64,000 bases of DNA, taken from the NCBI RefSeq assembly GCF_963664555.1, contig NZ_OY761461.1:310001-374000 (forward strand), in the 5' to 3' direction. This DNA is from Labilibaculum sp. (GTDB lineage Bacteria; Bacteroidota; Bacteroidia; Bacteroidales; Marinifilaceae). The position numbers and the translations under genes were made by a program. The notes beneath the pieces were generated by a model. It searched no databases, had not been told where the DNA came from, and saw nothing but the letters and a program-made list of their open reading frames with translations. Of the stretch, positions 55,097-63,810 are shown one piece after another. Every line of letters begins with the position of its first letter. The stretch's first letter is position 1.

Positions 55097-55435
55097 ATGT
55101 CTGATTTGTATTCCCGAATTTACGATGTAGTGCGGTTAATTCCCGCAGGACGAGCAACCAGTTATGGAGCAATTGCCCGATTTGTTGGTTCTCCGCGAGG
55201 ATCGAGAATGGTAGGTTGGGCTATGAACCAGTGTCATGCTCACAAAGAATACACGCCCGCACATCGGGTGGTGAACCGATTGGGAATGCTGTCAGGAAAA
55301 CATCACTTTCCGGGTGAAAATGTAATGCAGGAACTTTTGGAAAGTGAAGGCATTGTGGTTATCGACGATCAAATACAAAATTTCGATCGTGTTTTTTGGG
55401 ATCCATTCAAAGAACTCGGCGGGATAACTATTTAA
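55097..55435 (+). CDS. Alkyltransferase-like (ATL) DNA repair protein
   Basis: 112-residue MGMT-fold DNA-binding domain. The helix-turn-helix YGAIARFVGSPRGSRMVGWAM is conserved, but the reactive Cys of the PCHR motif is Ala55 (TPAHRVVNRLG). ATL proteins of this kind bind O6-alkylguanine without repairing it and hand lesions to nucleotide excision repair. The typical HHFPGENVMQELLESEGI end is present. Start ATG three bases after trmB, so it closes the ricT-gldH-trmB-ATL operon. Confidence 0.9.
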   Translation: MSDLYSRIYDVVRLIPAGRATSYGAIARFVGSPRGSRMVGWAMNQCHAHKEYTPAHRVVNRLGMLSGKHHFPGENVMQELLESEGIVVIDDQIQNFDRVFWDPFKELGGITI

Positions 55436-55451
55436 ATAGAATCTAAATATA

Positions 55452-55459
55452 TACATTTG
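55452..55459 (+). promoter_or_regulatory. -7 element of mrp
   Basis: An exact TACATTTG with TTTA 17 bases upstream, 44 bases before the mrp ATG. Confidence 0.55.
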
Positions 55460-55503
55460 TACGTATTCTTTAAATAATTCAAAGACTTAAAATTTAATAT
55501 ATC

Positions 55504-56601
55504 ATGAGTTATACTCAAAAACAGGTTACGGATGCTTTGCGATTGGTAAAGTTTCCAGGTTCCGATAAGGATATCATGGCCCTGGATATGGTCCGTAACA
55601 TTAAAATTGAAGGAAAAAAAATTGGTTTTGATCTGGTTTTCCAAAAATCAGACGATCCAAATATTATTACCTTAAAAAAACTTTGTGTTTCTGCCATTTT
55701 GAAATTTGTTGATAAAGACGCAGAAATTAAAGGAAACATCAAGGTGAAAGCGGTTCATATTGTTGATGAGCCTGGAGTTCTTCCCAACGTGAAAAATATC
55801 ATTGCAATTGCTTCCGGTAAAGGTGGCGTTGGAAAATCAACGGTAGCTTCAAATTTGGCTGTAGCTTTGGCCAATGCCGGTGCTAAGGTTGGTTTGATTG
55901 ATGCAGATATTTTTGGTCCTTCAGTTCCTAAAATGTTTGGTTCTGAAGCAGCACGTCCGAGCTTAATTAAGATAGACGACAAAGACAGAATTGAGCCTCA
56001 TGAAAAATTTGGCGTGAAAATGTTGTCGATCGGATTCTTTGTAGATCCTGCTCAGGCAACCGTTTGGCGAGGACCAATGGCTTCGAATGCATTAAAACAA
56101 ATGATTGAAGAAGGAAACTGGGGCGAGCTTGATTTTGTATTGATCGATTTGCCACCGGGAACAAGTGATATTCACCTTACTTTGGTTCAAACAGTTCCGG
56201 TTACAGGTGCTGTTATTGTTAGTACACCTCAGGAAGTAGCCCTGGCTGATGCAGTTAAAGCAATCAGCATGTTCGAAGGAGCGGGTGTGAATGTTCCTGT
56301 TTTGGGAATGGTTGAAAATATGGCTTGGTTTACTCCTGCTGAATTGCCAGAGAATAAATACTACATTTTTGGCAAAGATGGTTGTAAAAATCTTGCTGAA
56401 GAAAAAGGCATTGATTTATTGGGACAAATTCCAATCGTGCAGAGTATTAGAGAGGGCGGCGACAACGGAATTCCGGCTGCTGTTAATACAGACACAGTTA
56501 CGGGTATGGCTTTCGCCGATTTGGCTGCAAAACTGATGTCAGTTGTTGATCAAAGAAACGCAGACAAAGACCCAACAAAGCGTGTAGAAATTACTCGATA
56601 A
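55504..56601 (+). CDS. mrp: Mrp/ApbC family iron-sulfur carrier P-loop ATPase
   Basis: An N-terminal DUF59/MIP18 domain (about 1-85) precedes a deviant Walker A ATPase: SGKGGVGKST at 104-113, DADIFGPSVP, and LIDLPPGTSDIHLT. Mrp proteins carry and transfer Fe-S clusters. The CxxC that usually bridges the dimer cluster is absent: after MVENMAWFTP comes AELPENKYYIFG with no Cys pair. I recall this as the common Bacteroidota form, so cluster binding may differ. 365 residues, monocistronic, followed by a terminator. Confidence 0.92.
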   Translation: MSYTQKQVTDALRLVKFPGSDKDIMALDMVRNIKIEGKKIGFDLVFQKSDDPNIITLKKLCVSAILKFVDKDAEIKGNIKVKAVHIVDEPGVLPNVKNIIAIASGKGGVGKSTVASNLAVALANAGAKVGLIDADIFGPSVPKMFGSEAARPSLIKIDDKDRIEPHEKFGVKMLSIGFFVDPAQATVWRGPMASNALKQMIEEGNWGELDFVLIDLPPGTSDIHLTLVQTVPVTGAVIVSTPQEVALADAVKAISMFEGAGVNVPVLGMVENMAWFTPAELPENKYYIFGKDGCKNLAEEKGIDLLGQIPIVQSIREGGDNGIPAAVNTDTVTGMAFADLAAKLMSVVDQRNADKDPTKRVEITR

Positions 56602-56621
56602 AGTATTAGATATTATGATTT

Positions 56622-56650
56622 AAAAGGGAGCATCTGATGCTCCTTTTTTA
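56622..56650 (+). terminator. Terminator of mrp
   Basis: AAAAGGGAGCAT (56622-56633) pairs with ATGCTCCTTTTT (56637-56648) with one G-T wobble, followed by T. Confidence 0.8.
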
Positions 56651-56841
56651 TTTTCGCTTAAATAAGCTTATATTCAGAAAGTTTTAATAATTTTCGAGAG
56701 TATTACTATTTATAATCAGATTTAGATTAACTGTTTGATTCATATGGTTTATGAAGAAGTTGTAAATGAAATTTTACTTTTTATTGTTCCTTCGTATACT
56801 AAATTCTCAGTTTTAACTGTTATCTAACAAAACGATAAGTC

Positions 56842-59800
56842 TTGGTAAGTAAATTTTTTCAGAAAGGGTATTTTGGAGTTTGTTGTTTACTTTTTGTATT
56901 TGGTTGTTCTAATCAGAAAAATACATTTGTAAGCAGACAATACCATGCATTAACCACACATTACAATGTATATTTTAATGGGAAAGAAAGCCTAAAGAAA
57001 GGTGAAAAGAAAATTGAAGATGGAATTAATGAGAATTATTCTTTGCTTCTTCCTGTTTTTGAGTACCAGAATTCAACTGCCAGAGCATTGTCTTTTGCAG
57101 ATATGGACAGAACGCTTGAGAAAGCCGCCAAGGCAATAAAAATACATTCCATTACACGTAAACCTAAACGTAAAAAAGACAATCAATCAGAGAAATACAA
57201 AGAATTTAGAAAAAAGAAGGAATACAATGATTGGATAGATGACTGTTACCTTTTAATTGGAAAAGCAAAGTTTTACAAAGGAGAGCATCGTGTGTCTGAA
57301 AAAGCATTTGAGTTTCTTTTGAAAGAATATCCTGAATCGGATTTAATTCCGGAAGCAAAACTGGGTTTGGCCCGTAGTTTAATTGATAGAGGAGAGCTGA
57401 TTGCCGGCAATGAAATTCTGGACCGTTTAACGGATGATTCCAAACTTCCTAAAGATTTTATTCTTCACATTTCAACTTTGCGTGCAAACACTGCAATTCA
57501 GCAAAAAAAGTATGAAAGGGCAATTGACGAACTGGAAAGAGCAATTGTTCTTGTAGACTCTAAATATAAAAAAGCAAGATACTACTATCTAACCGCACAG
57601 CTTTATCAAAAGCTTGGAAATGCAGACGCTTCGCTGCGAACCTTGCAAAAACTGATTGACTTAAATGCATCTTATGAGATGACATTTAATGCCAAAATCA
57701 GCAGTGCATTGTCATACACTGGAAATGAGAATGGCGAAGAAATCCGTAAGAGTTTGCGAAAAATGCTTCGCGATGAAAAGAATACAGAATATCAGGATCA
57801 GATTTATTACGCTCTTGCAGAAATGGATGTGAAGGACGGCGATATGGCTTCTGCTATACCAAATTATTGGGAATCGACGAAACGAACTGTTTACAATGAA
57901 AATCAAAAGGCAATATCATTCTTAAAATTAGGAGATTACTATTTTGAAGATTTGAATTATCCAAAATCCCAAATGTGTTACGATAGTTCCATGACATATC
58001 TGGGCAAAGATTATCCCAACTATTCTGAAATATCAGTTCGAATAGGAAATTTGACCGAATTGGTGAATAATCTTAATTTGGTTGAAAGGGAAGATAGTTT
58101 GCAAAGGGTAGCTTCCATGAGTTCTGCTGATAGAGACAGATTGATTCAGGGAATCATTCAGAAAATCAACGATAAGGAAAGAGAAAAAAAGCAAAAAGAA
58201 GCAGAGGCAGTTTCCGAAAGAGCCTTTTTTAGTCAGAATAATATGTTGGGAAACTCTAACAGAGCCACTACAAGTCAGGGCAACTGGTATTTTTACAATC
58301 CTACCAATATTGGTTTGGGCAAATCAGATTTCCAACGGAAGTGGGGACGACGCAAATTGGAAGATAACTGGAGACGGAAAAATAAATCGGCTTTTAGTCT
58401 TGAGGATGTAGAGCTTGCATTAGAAGATACTACAGGAACTAATTCTGTGGATCCATCACTTAAAAAGGATCCTAAATCGAAAGATTATTATCTGGTTGAT
58501 TTGCCGGTTACAAAAGGGGGAATGGAAAAGTCCAATGAACGAATCATGTTGGGCTTGTATCAGGCGGCATTGGTATATGAGGAAAAATTGAATAATCCCG
58601 CAAAGGCTTTGGAGACAATGGAAATACTCATTCAGAGATTTCCAGATAATCCATATCTGTTGTCAGCATACTACCATATCTATTCATTAAATAAGAAGAT
58701 GGGAAATTCTTCGAAAGCTGATGTTTATAAGAATAGGATTTTAACGGAGTTTAAGGGAAGTGATTACGCCAAAGCGCTTAGCGATCCTAATTTCTTTGCT
58801 AAAATTGAAGCAGAAGGTCAAAAGGTAAATCAATTGTATGCTGCAGCCTATGAGGATTATCAGAATTTTTACTACCAAAGAGTAATAAAAGGCTGTAACG
58901 AAGGTTTGCTGAGATATCCGGAAAGTGAATTGCGCCCCCGATTTTTATTTTTACGAGCCCTATGTATTGGCCGGACAAAAGACATATCACAATTTCGACA
59001 ATCATTGGATCAGTTGATTGAGTCGAAACCTACACCTGAAATAGCAAATACTGCAAAAGCTATTTTAAAGGGACTTGATGATGGTGCTGTTCCGATGCAG
59101 TATACTGAATTGGATATGGAACAGGCCCGACAGAATCGGTTGCTTAGAAATTGGCGGATTGAAGGTGATCAGGCTGCTGTAGCACTTGCCCGAAATGAGA
59201 AAGAGGTAAAAGAGAAGCCAATATATAAATTTACTGAAACAGAAGAGCATTATTTTGTTTTGTTGTTTGACAAGAAAGATGTGGATCCTAACCGAACATT
59301 GTTTAATATTTCCAAATACAATTCGGAGGCATACAATAACCGCGTTTTTAAAGTCGATAGACTCTCCTTAAACAAAGAGCAAATCATGATCATGGTGAAG
59401 GGCTTGGAGAATAAAGAAGATGCTTTGAATTATTTTAATGGAGTAATTACCAATGATAACGCTTTTACAGGTTTAGAGAATGCGGATTATCGGAATTTTG
59501 TGATTTCTGCCTCTAATTTTAAAATCTTCAAGAAGAATCAGGATGTTGAAAGTTATTTGGATTTTTATACCAAAAGCTATTTTAATATTAGCAGGACAGA
59601 TAGCAAGATAACTGTTAGGCGGAATGATAAGCTGGTTTCGGTAAACTCTAATTTGGATTCAACAAAATTTGCTGATAATCCTGACGGCAACCATAAATTT
59701 ATTCTTTTGGTGCCGGTACGAAAAGTAAATATTGGCAAATTAAGGACTGATATTTTTAATCATGACAAAGATTTTACCGTTTTAAGAGATCAGTATGATA

Positions 59801-60417
59801 ATGATTTGAATATGATTGTTGTGAATAATGTTGGCTCCAAGGCCGAGGCAATGAATTATTTTAGAAATCTGATAAAAGATGAATTGGTGTATGAACAACT
59901 GGCAAATGTCGAATATCGAAACTTTGTAATCACCGAAGAGAATTTTAATAAATTCTACATCAGTAAAACTTTGTTCCCGTATCTTGATTTTTTCAAAGAG
60001 AATTATCTGAATGATGAAAAAACCGAGGTAGTTAAACCAAAGGAGAAATTGGTTCAGGAAGGGATATACGCTTACAAAGAAGAGGTGCCACACTATTTTG
60101 CATTGGTTTATTCTACAGATAATGTGAATAAAAAACAGCTCCTGAACGGAATTAAAAAATACAACACAAAAAATTTAAAAGTCGAAGTTCGTGCCTTGGA
60201 TGAGAATCGGGATATTCTTTTAGTTGCCAATATGCGTAACAAAAAGCAGGCTATGATGTATTTTAGGGCGATTGTCACGAATCGTATTCTTTTTGAACCC
60301 GTTGAGAAGGTTAACTACCGAAACTTTGTGATTTCCGATGAAAATTTAGATGTTTTCATGAAGGATGGTGATCCAGCTATTTATCTGGAATTCTTTAAAA
60401 AGTGGTATCTGAAGTAA
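56842..60417 (+). CDS. sprE: Type IX secretion/gliding TPR lipoprotein SprE (PorW-like)
   Basis: 1191 residues. TTG 56842 is taken as start because it gives a signal peptide ending VFGC (Cys22) and no ATG lies nearby in frame. The N-terminal domain has the SprE/PorW signature (HALTTHYNVYFNGKESLKKG; NYSLLLPVFEYQN). TPR-like repeats run from about 130 to 420 (YLLIGKAKFYKGEHRVSEKA; YYYLTAQLYQKLGNADASL) and again about 565-730. The C-terminal third is three copies of a 105-120 residue module, each with a YRNFVI core. SprE links the trans-envelope ring to the translocon in other species. It is followed 84 bases later by porX. Confidence 0.9.
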   Translation: MVSKFFQKGYFGVCCLLFVFGCSNQKNTFVSRQYHALTTHYNVYFNGKESLKKGEKKIEDGINENYSLLLPVFEYQNSTARALSFADMDRTLEKAAKAIKIHSITRKPKRKKDNQSEKYKEFRKKKEYNDWIDDCYLLIGKAKFYKGEHRVSEKAFEFLLKEYPESDLIPEAKLGLARSLIDRGELIAGNEILDRLTDDSKLPKDFILHISTLRANTAIQQKKYERAIDELERAIVLVDSKYKKARYYYLTAQLYQKLGNADASLRTLQKLIDLNASYEMTFNAKISSALSYTGNENGEEIRKSLRKMLRDEKNTEYQDQIYYALAEMDVKDGDMASAIPNYWESTKRTVYNENQKAISFLKLGDYYFEDLNYPKSQMCYDSSMTYLGKDYPNYSEISVRIGNLTELVNNLNLVEREDSLQRVASMSSADRDRLIQGIIQKINDKEREKKQKEAEAVSERAFFSQNNMLGNSNRATTSQGNWYFYNPTNIGLGKSDFQRKWGRRKLEDNWRRKNKSAFSLEDVELALEDTTGTNSVDPSLKKDPKSKDYYLVDLPVTKGGMEKSNERIMLGLYQAALVYEEKLNNPAKALETMEILIQRFPDNPYLLSAYYHIYSLNKKMGNSSKADVYKNRILTEFKGSDYAKALSDPNFFAKIEAEGQKVNQLYAAAYEDYQNFYYQRVIKGCNEGLLRYPESELRPRFLFLRALCIGRTKDISQFRQSLDQLIESKPTPEIANTAKAILKGLDDGAVPMQYTELDMEQARQNRLLRNWRIEGDQAAVALARNEKEVKEKPIYKFTETEEHYFVLLFDKKDVDPNRTLFNISKYNSEAYNNRVFKVDRLSLNKEQIMIMVKGLENKEDALNYFNGVITNDNAFTGLENADYRNFVISASNFKIFKKNQDVESYLDFYTKSYFNISRTDSKITVRRNDKLVSVNSNLDSTKFADNPDGNHKFILLVPVRKVNIGKLRTDIFNHDKDFTVLRDQYDNDLNMIVVNNVGSKAEAMNYFRNLIKDELVYEQLANVEYRNFVITEENFNKFYISKTLFPYLDFFKENYLNDEKTEVVKPKEKLVQEGIYAYKEEVPHYFALVYSTDNVNKKQLLNGIKKYNTKNLKVEVRALDENRDILLVANMRNKKQAMMYFRAIVTNRILFEPVEKVNYRNFVISDENLDVFMKDGDPAIYLEFFKKWYLK
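59224..60414 (+). repeat. Three tandem modules at the C terminus of SprE
   Basis: Residues about 795-914, 950-1056 and 1076-1191. Each starts with a strand like HYFVLLFD, HKFILLVP or HYFALVYS, continues through a Lys/Ala-type helix with an N-K-x-x-A or S-K-A-E-A pattern and Tyr-Phe, then YRNFVI and a final F-x-x-x-Y-L. Divergence is high at DNA level, so the expansion is old. Confidence 0.85.
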
Positions 60418-60501
60418 ACTTTGCGAAATAAAAGGTTTCACTTTTCGTTACCTCTAGTACTAAGCCTGGTTATTTCCCGGTTGAACTAAAAATGAACGTT
60501 T

Positions 60502-62055
60502 GTGAAAGATATTACGATACTTTGGGTGGATGATGAGATTGAGCTGTTAAAACCTCACATTATTTTTTTAGAAGGAAAAGGATACATTGTAAAATCATGC
60601 AATAACGCTCATGATGCAATAGATATGGTTCGCGGGGATCATTTCGATTTGGTTTTACTGGATGAAAACATGCCTGGCATGAGCGGTTTGGAAGCTTTGA
60701 GTGAAATTAAATCCATCGATTCGGCTCTGCCGGTTGTCATGATCACCAAGAGTGAGGAAGAGGACATTATGGATGAGGCAATTGGAAAGCAAATTTCTGA
60801 TTACCTGATAAAACCTGTAAACCCGAACCAGATATTGCTTGCCATTAAAAAGCACATCGATAAAAAAAGATTGGTTTCGGAAAAAACAACTATTGCTTAC
60901 CAGTCGCGCTTCGGTCAATTGGGAATGGAGATTAACGATTGTCGGAATTTCACTGATTGGATGAAAATGTACCGGAAATTGGTTTTCTGGGAATTGGAAC
61001 TTGCCAATATTGAAGAATCGGGGATGGATGAAATTCTTCGTATGCAAAAAAACGAAGCCAACAATTTGTTTGCCCGGTTTATCAAAAAGAATTACTTAGG
61101 CTGGCTGGAGCCCGGGAATAAAGAAAAACCACTGCTGACTCCTGCTGTGTTCAAAGAAAAAGTCTACCCTTTGCTTGATAAAGGACAAAAAGTAGCTTTT
61201 ATCCTTATTGATAACCTGCGCTACGATCAATGGCAAACGTTGTATCCGGTAATTAACAATTACTACTCGGTGGTAGATGATGATATGTATTATTCCATTT
61301 TACCAACGGCAACGCAATATGCACGAAATTCAATGTTTTCAGGCTTAATGCCTTTGGACATTCAAAAGCAGCATCCGGGACACTGGATTCATGAGGATGA
61401 GGAATCAAGTAAGAACATTCACGAAGAGGAGTTTATCGGATTTCAGTTTAAACGTGATTACAAGGATGTAAGCTACCATTACGAGAAAATAAACAACGAA
61501 AAAATGGGCACCAAAGTAATGGAGAATATCAGCTCTATTCTGGAATCTCAGTTGAGCGTTTTTGTCTATAATTTTGTGGATATGCTCTCGCATGCCCGCA
61601 CCGAAAGTGATATGATTCGTGATTTGGCTCCCGATGAGTCTGCATATCGCTCTTTGACTCTTTCCTGGTTCGAACACTCCATGTTGTTGGAATTAATTAA
61701 GAAGCTGGCAGAAAAGAACGTAAAGCTGATCATTACCACCGATCATGGTTCCATCCGGGTTCAGAATGCCGTGAAGGTAATCGGCGACAGACAAACAAAT
61801 ACAAATTTGCGGTATAAAATGGGTAAGAATCTGAATTACAATCCAAAACATGTTTTTGAGGTGACCGATCCCCGAAAAGCACTTCTGCCTCAGGTAAATG
61901 TAAGTTCTTCTTATATCTTTGCATTTGGCGAGGATTTTTTAGCTTATCCAAATAACTTTAACTACTACAGTTCCTATTACCGAAATACTTTTCAGCATGG
62001 AGGAATTTCGCTCGAGGAAATTTTAGTTCCGTTAATAACACTAAATCCGCGCTAG
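60502..62055 (+). CDS. porX: Type IX secretion regulator PorX (receiver-PglZ fusion)
   Basis: 517 residues, GTG start (KDITILWVDDEIELLKPH). Receiver 1-120 with phospho-acceptor Asp54 (LVLLDENMPGMSG), a helical linker, then a PglZ/alkaline-phosphatase-superfamily domain from about 205 (VAFILIDNLRYDQW, SILPTATQYARNSMFSGLMP, FVYNFVDMLSHAR, ITTDHGSIRVQ). The metal-site motifs LIDNL and TTDHGS are intact, consistent with the oligonucleotide phosphodiesterase activity reported for PorX. PorX regulates type IX secretion genes through SigP and contacts the motor. The gene follows sprE by 84 bases and precedes tsaE by 26 bases. Confidence 0.95.
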   Translation: MKDITILWVDDEIELLKPHIIFLEGKGYIVKSCNNAHDAIDMVRGDHFDLVLLDENMPGMSGLEALSEIKSIDSALPVVMITKSEEEDIMDEAIGKQISDYLIKPVNPNQILLAIKKHIDKKRLVSEKTTIAYQSRFGQLGMEINDCRNFTDWMKMYRKLVFWELELANIEESGMDEILRMQKNEANNLFARFIKKNYLGWLEPGNKEKPLLTPAVFKEKVYPLLDKGQKVAFILIDNLRYDQWQTLYPVINNYYSVVDDDMYYSILPTATQYARNSMFSGLMPLDIQKQHPGHWIHEDEESSKNIHEEEFIGFQFKRDYKDVSYHYEKINNEKMGTKVMENISSILESQLSVFVYNFVDMLSHARTESDMIRDLAPDESAYRSLTLSWFEHSMLLELIKKLAEKNVKLIITTDHGSIRVQNAVKVIGDRQTNTNLRYKMGKNLNYNPKHVFEVTDPRKALLPQVNVSSSYIFAFGEDFLAYPNNFNYYSSYYRNTFQHGGISLEEILVPLITLNPR

Positions 62056-62081
62056 AAGTTAGATTTCAATTGTTTTCGAAA

Positions 62082-62498
62082 ATGAGTGTATTAAAAATTA
62101 ATTCGCTGAAAGAGATTAATGCAGCAGCAAAAGAATTTCTTTCCTTAGTGGGAAAAAAGCGTGTGTTTGCTCTCTACGGAGCTATGGGTGTGGGGAAAAC
62201 CACCTTTGTAAAAGCAATTTGTGATGAAATGGGCATTGAGGATACCATTAATAGTCCTACGTTTTCTATTGTGAACGAATATCATACACCGAATGACGAC
62301 ATTATCTATCATTTCGACTTTTATCGGATTGAGGATGTTAAAGAGGCTTATGACTTTGGTTACGAGGATTATTTCTATGGAGATGCAATGTGTTTTATCG
62401 AGTGGCCCGAAAAAATTGAATCTATTTTACCCAACGATACAGTAGAGGTTCTTTTTATGGAAGAAATGGATGGCAGTCGCTCAATTACCATTCGGTAA
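62082..62498 (+). CDS. tsaE: tRNA threonylcarbamoyladenosine biosynthesis ATPase TsaE
   Basis: P-loop ATPase that powers the TsaBD complex in t6A37 modification of tRNA. Walker A is YGAMGVGKTTF, followed by INSPTFSIVNEY, the His-Phe-Asp-Phe-Tyr-Arg motif HFDFYRIED and FIEWPEKIESILP. The start is ATG 62082 (MSVLKINSL); an in-frame TTG twelve bases upstream gives an N terminus that is not family-like. 138 residues. It is probably in one transcript with porX and ald. Confidence 0.94.
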   Translation: MSVLKINSLKEINAAAKEFLSLVGKKRVFALYGAMGVGKTTFVKAICDEMGIEDTINSPTFSIVNEYHTPNDDIIYHFDFYRIEDVKEAYDFGYEDYFYGDAMCFIEWPEKIESILPNDTVEVLFMEEMDGSRSITIR

Positions 62499-62586
62499 TT
62501 AAAGGAATCTGCATAATAATAAAAAATTGTTTAAATTGTAGATTAATTATACTCGTTATAAGCTTCTTTAATATTACAATTTTTAT

Positions 62587-63810
62587 ATGGCGCCACTTAG
62601 TAAAGGATCGAGGAGTTTTCCGATTGGGCAGAAGTTTTACCAGCCTAAAGAAGAAATGTTAGAGGTTGAACGCCGACGCAAACAATTGGCCATTGGTATT
62701 CCCCGCGAGGATGGAAAAGGTGAAAATCGTATTTGTTTGACTCCTCAGTCTGTAGAAGTTTTGGTAAGCAATGGCCACGATGTTATGATTGAGCGTGGTG
62801 CAGGACTTGCATCCAATTATACAGATAAGGAATACAGCGAAAACGGAGCGCAGATAGTCAGCAGTAAGAATGAGATTTATCAGTGTGATGTTGTGATACA
62901 GGTGTCTCCCTTTTCGAATGCGGAAATTGATATGCTTCGCGGAAATCAAATTCTATTTTCCGCTCTTCAAATCAAAAGTCAGTGCGGTGAGAATATTCGC
63001 AAATTGATGCAAAAAAAAGTGACCGCCATTGCAATGGAACTTGTTAAAGATGAGAATAATTTTTTTCCGGTTGTTCGGTCTATGTCGGAGATTGCGGGGA
63101 TTTCTGCAGTAATGATTGCCGGTGAGTATTTAAGTAAAGCTCATGGAGGAAAAGGGGTTATGCTGGGTGGAATCACCGGAATTACTCCCACCGAAGTGAT
63201 TGTTCTGGGTGCAGGAACAGCTGCAGAATATGCAACGAGAGCCGCTATGGGATTGGGGGCTATGGTTAAGGTCTTTGATGATTCTATTTACCGTTTGCGA
63301 CGACTCGAGGATCATTTGGCGCACCGTGTATTCACATCAATTTTTCATCCTCATGTTTTGGAAAAAGCATTGGCTTCGGCCGATGTAGTAATTGGTGCAT
63401 TGCGTTACGAAAAAAATGTAAGCGGGTTTATTGTTACCGAAGATATGGTCTCAAAGATGAAACCGGGTTCAATCATTATCGATCTGAGTATCGATCAGGG
63501 TGGTTGTTTCGAAACCTCAATGATGACCACACATAAAGATCCGGTATTTAAAAAGTTTGGTGTTTTGCATTATTGTGTCCCCAACGTACCTTCCCATGTA
63601 GCCAGAACGGCTTCTCTTGCCTTAAGCAATATCTGCTCGCCATTGTTATTGCAAATTGGAAACAACGGAGGCGTGCATCAGTTTATTAAACATGATGTTG
63701 GCTTGCGGCATGGAACGTATATTTACAGAGGAATTCTAACCAATCGTCGTTTGGGCGATTCGTTTGGTATTTTGGCTAAAGACATCGATTTGCTGCTTGC
63801 TGCGATGTAG
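62587..63810 (+). CDS. ald: Alanine dehydrogenase / PNT family
   Basis: NAD-dependent interconversion of alanine with pyruvate and ammonia. Family blocks: IGIPREDGKGENRICLTPQS, VMIERGAGLASNYTDKEY, the NAD-binding VIVLGAGTAAEYATRAAMGLG, and DLSIDQGGCFETS near the C terminus. 407 residues, slightly longer than classical Ald (about 370) because of an N-terminal extension of about 30 residues (SKGSRSFPIGQKFYQPKEEM) typical of the Bacteroidota type. Its last 35 bases overlap a HAD gene on the opposite strand. Confidence 0.9.
   Translation: MAPLSKGSRSFPIGQKFYQPKEEMLEVERRRKQLAIGIPREDGKGENRICLTPQSVEVLVSNGHDVMIERGAGLASNYTDKEYSENGAQIVSSKNEIYQCDVVIQVSPFSNAEIDMLRGNQILFSALQIKSQCGENIRKLMQKKVTAIAMELVKDENNFFPVVRSMSEIAGISAVMIAGEYLSKAHGGKGVMLGGITGITPTEVIVLGAGTAAEYATRAAMGLGAMVKVFDDSIYRLRRLEDHLAHRVFTSIFHPHVLEKALASADVVIGALRYEKNVSGFIVTEDMVSKMKPGSIIIDLSIDQGGCFETSMMTTHKDPVFKKFGVLHYCVPNVPSHVARTASLALSNICSPLLLQIGNNGGVHQFIKHDVGLRHGTYIYRGILTNRRLGDSFGILAKDIDLLLAAM

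Noticed and set aside
60492..60533. ATG in another frame just before the porX GTG
   Set aside because: It opens only a 13-codon frame and does not match PorX; GTG 60502 gives the family start.
62070..62081. TTG start four codons upstream for TsaE
   Set aside because: ATG 62082 gives the family-like N terminus; the extra residues are not conserved.
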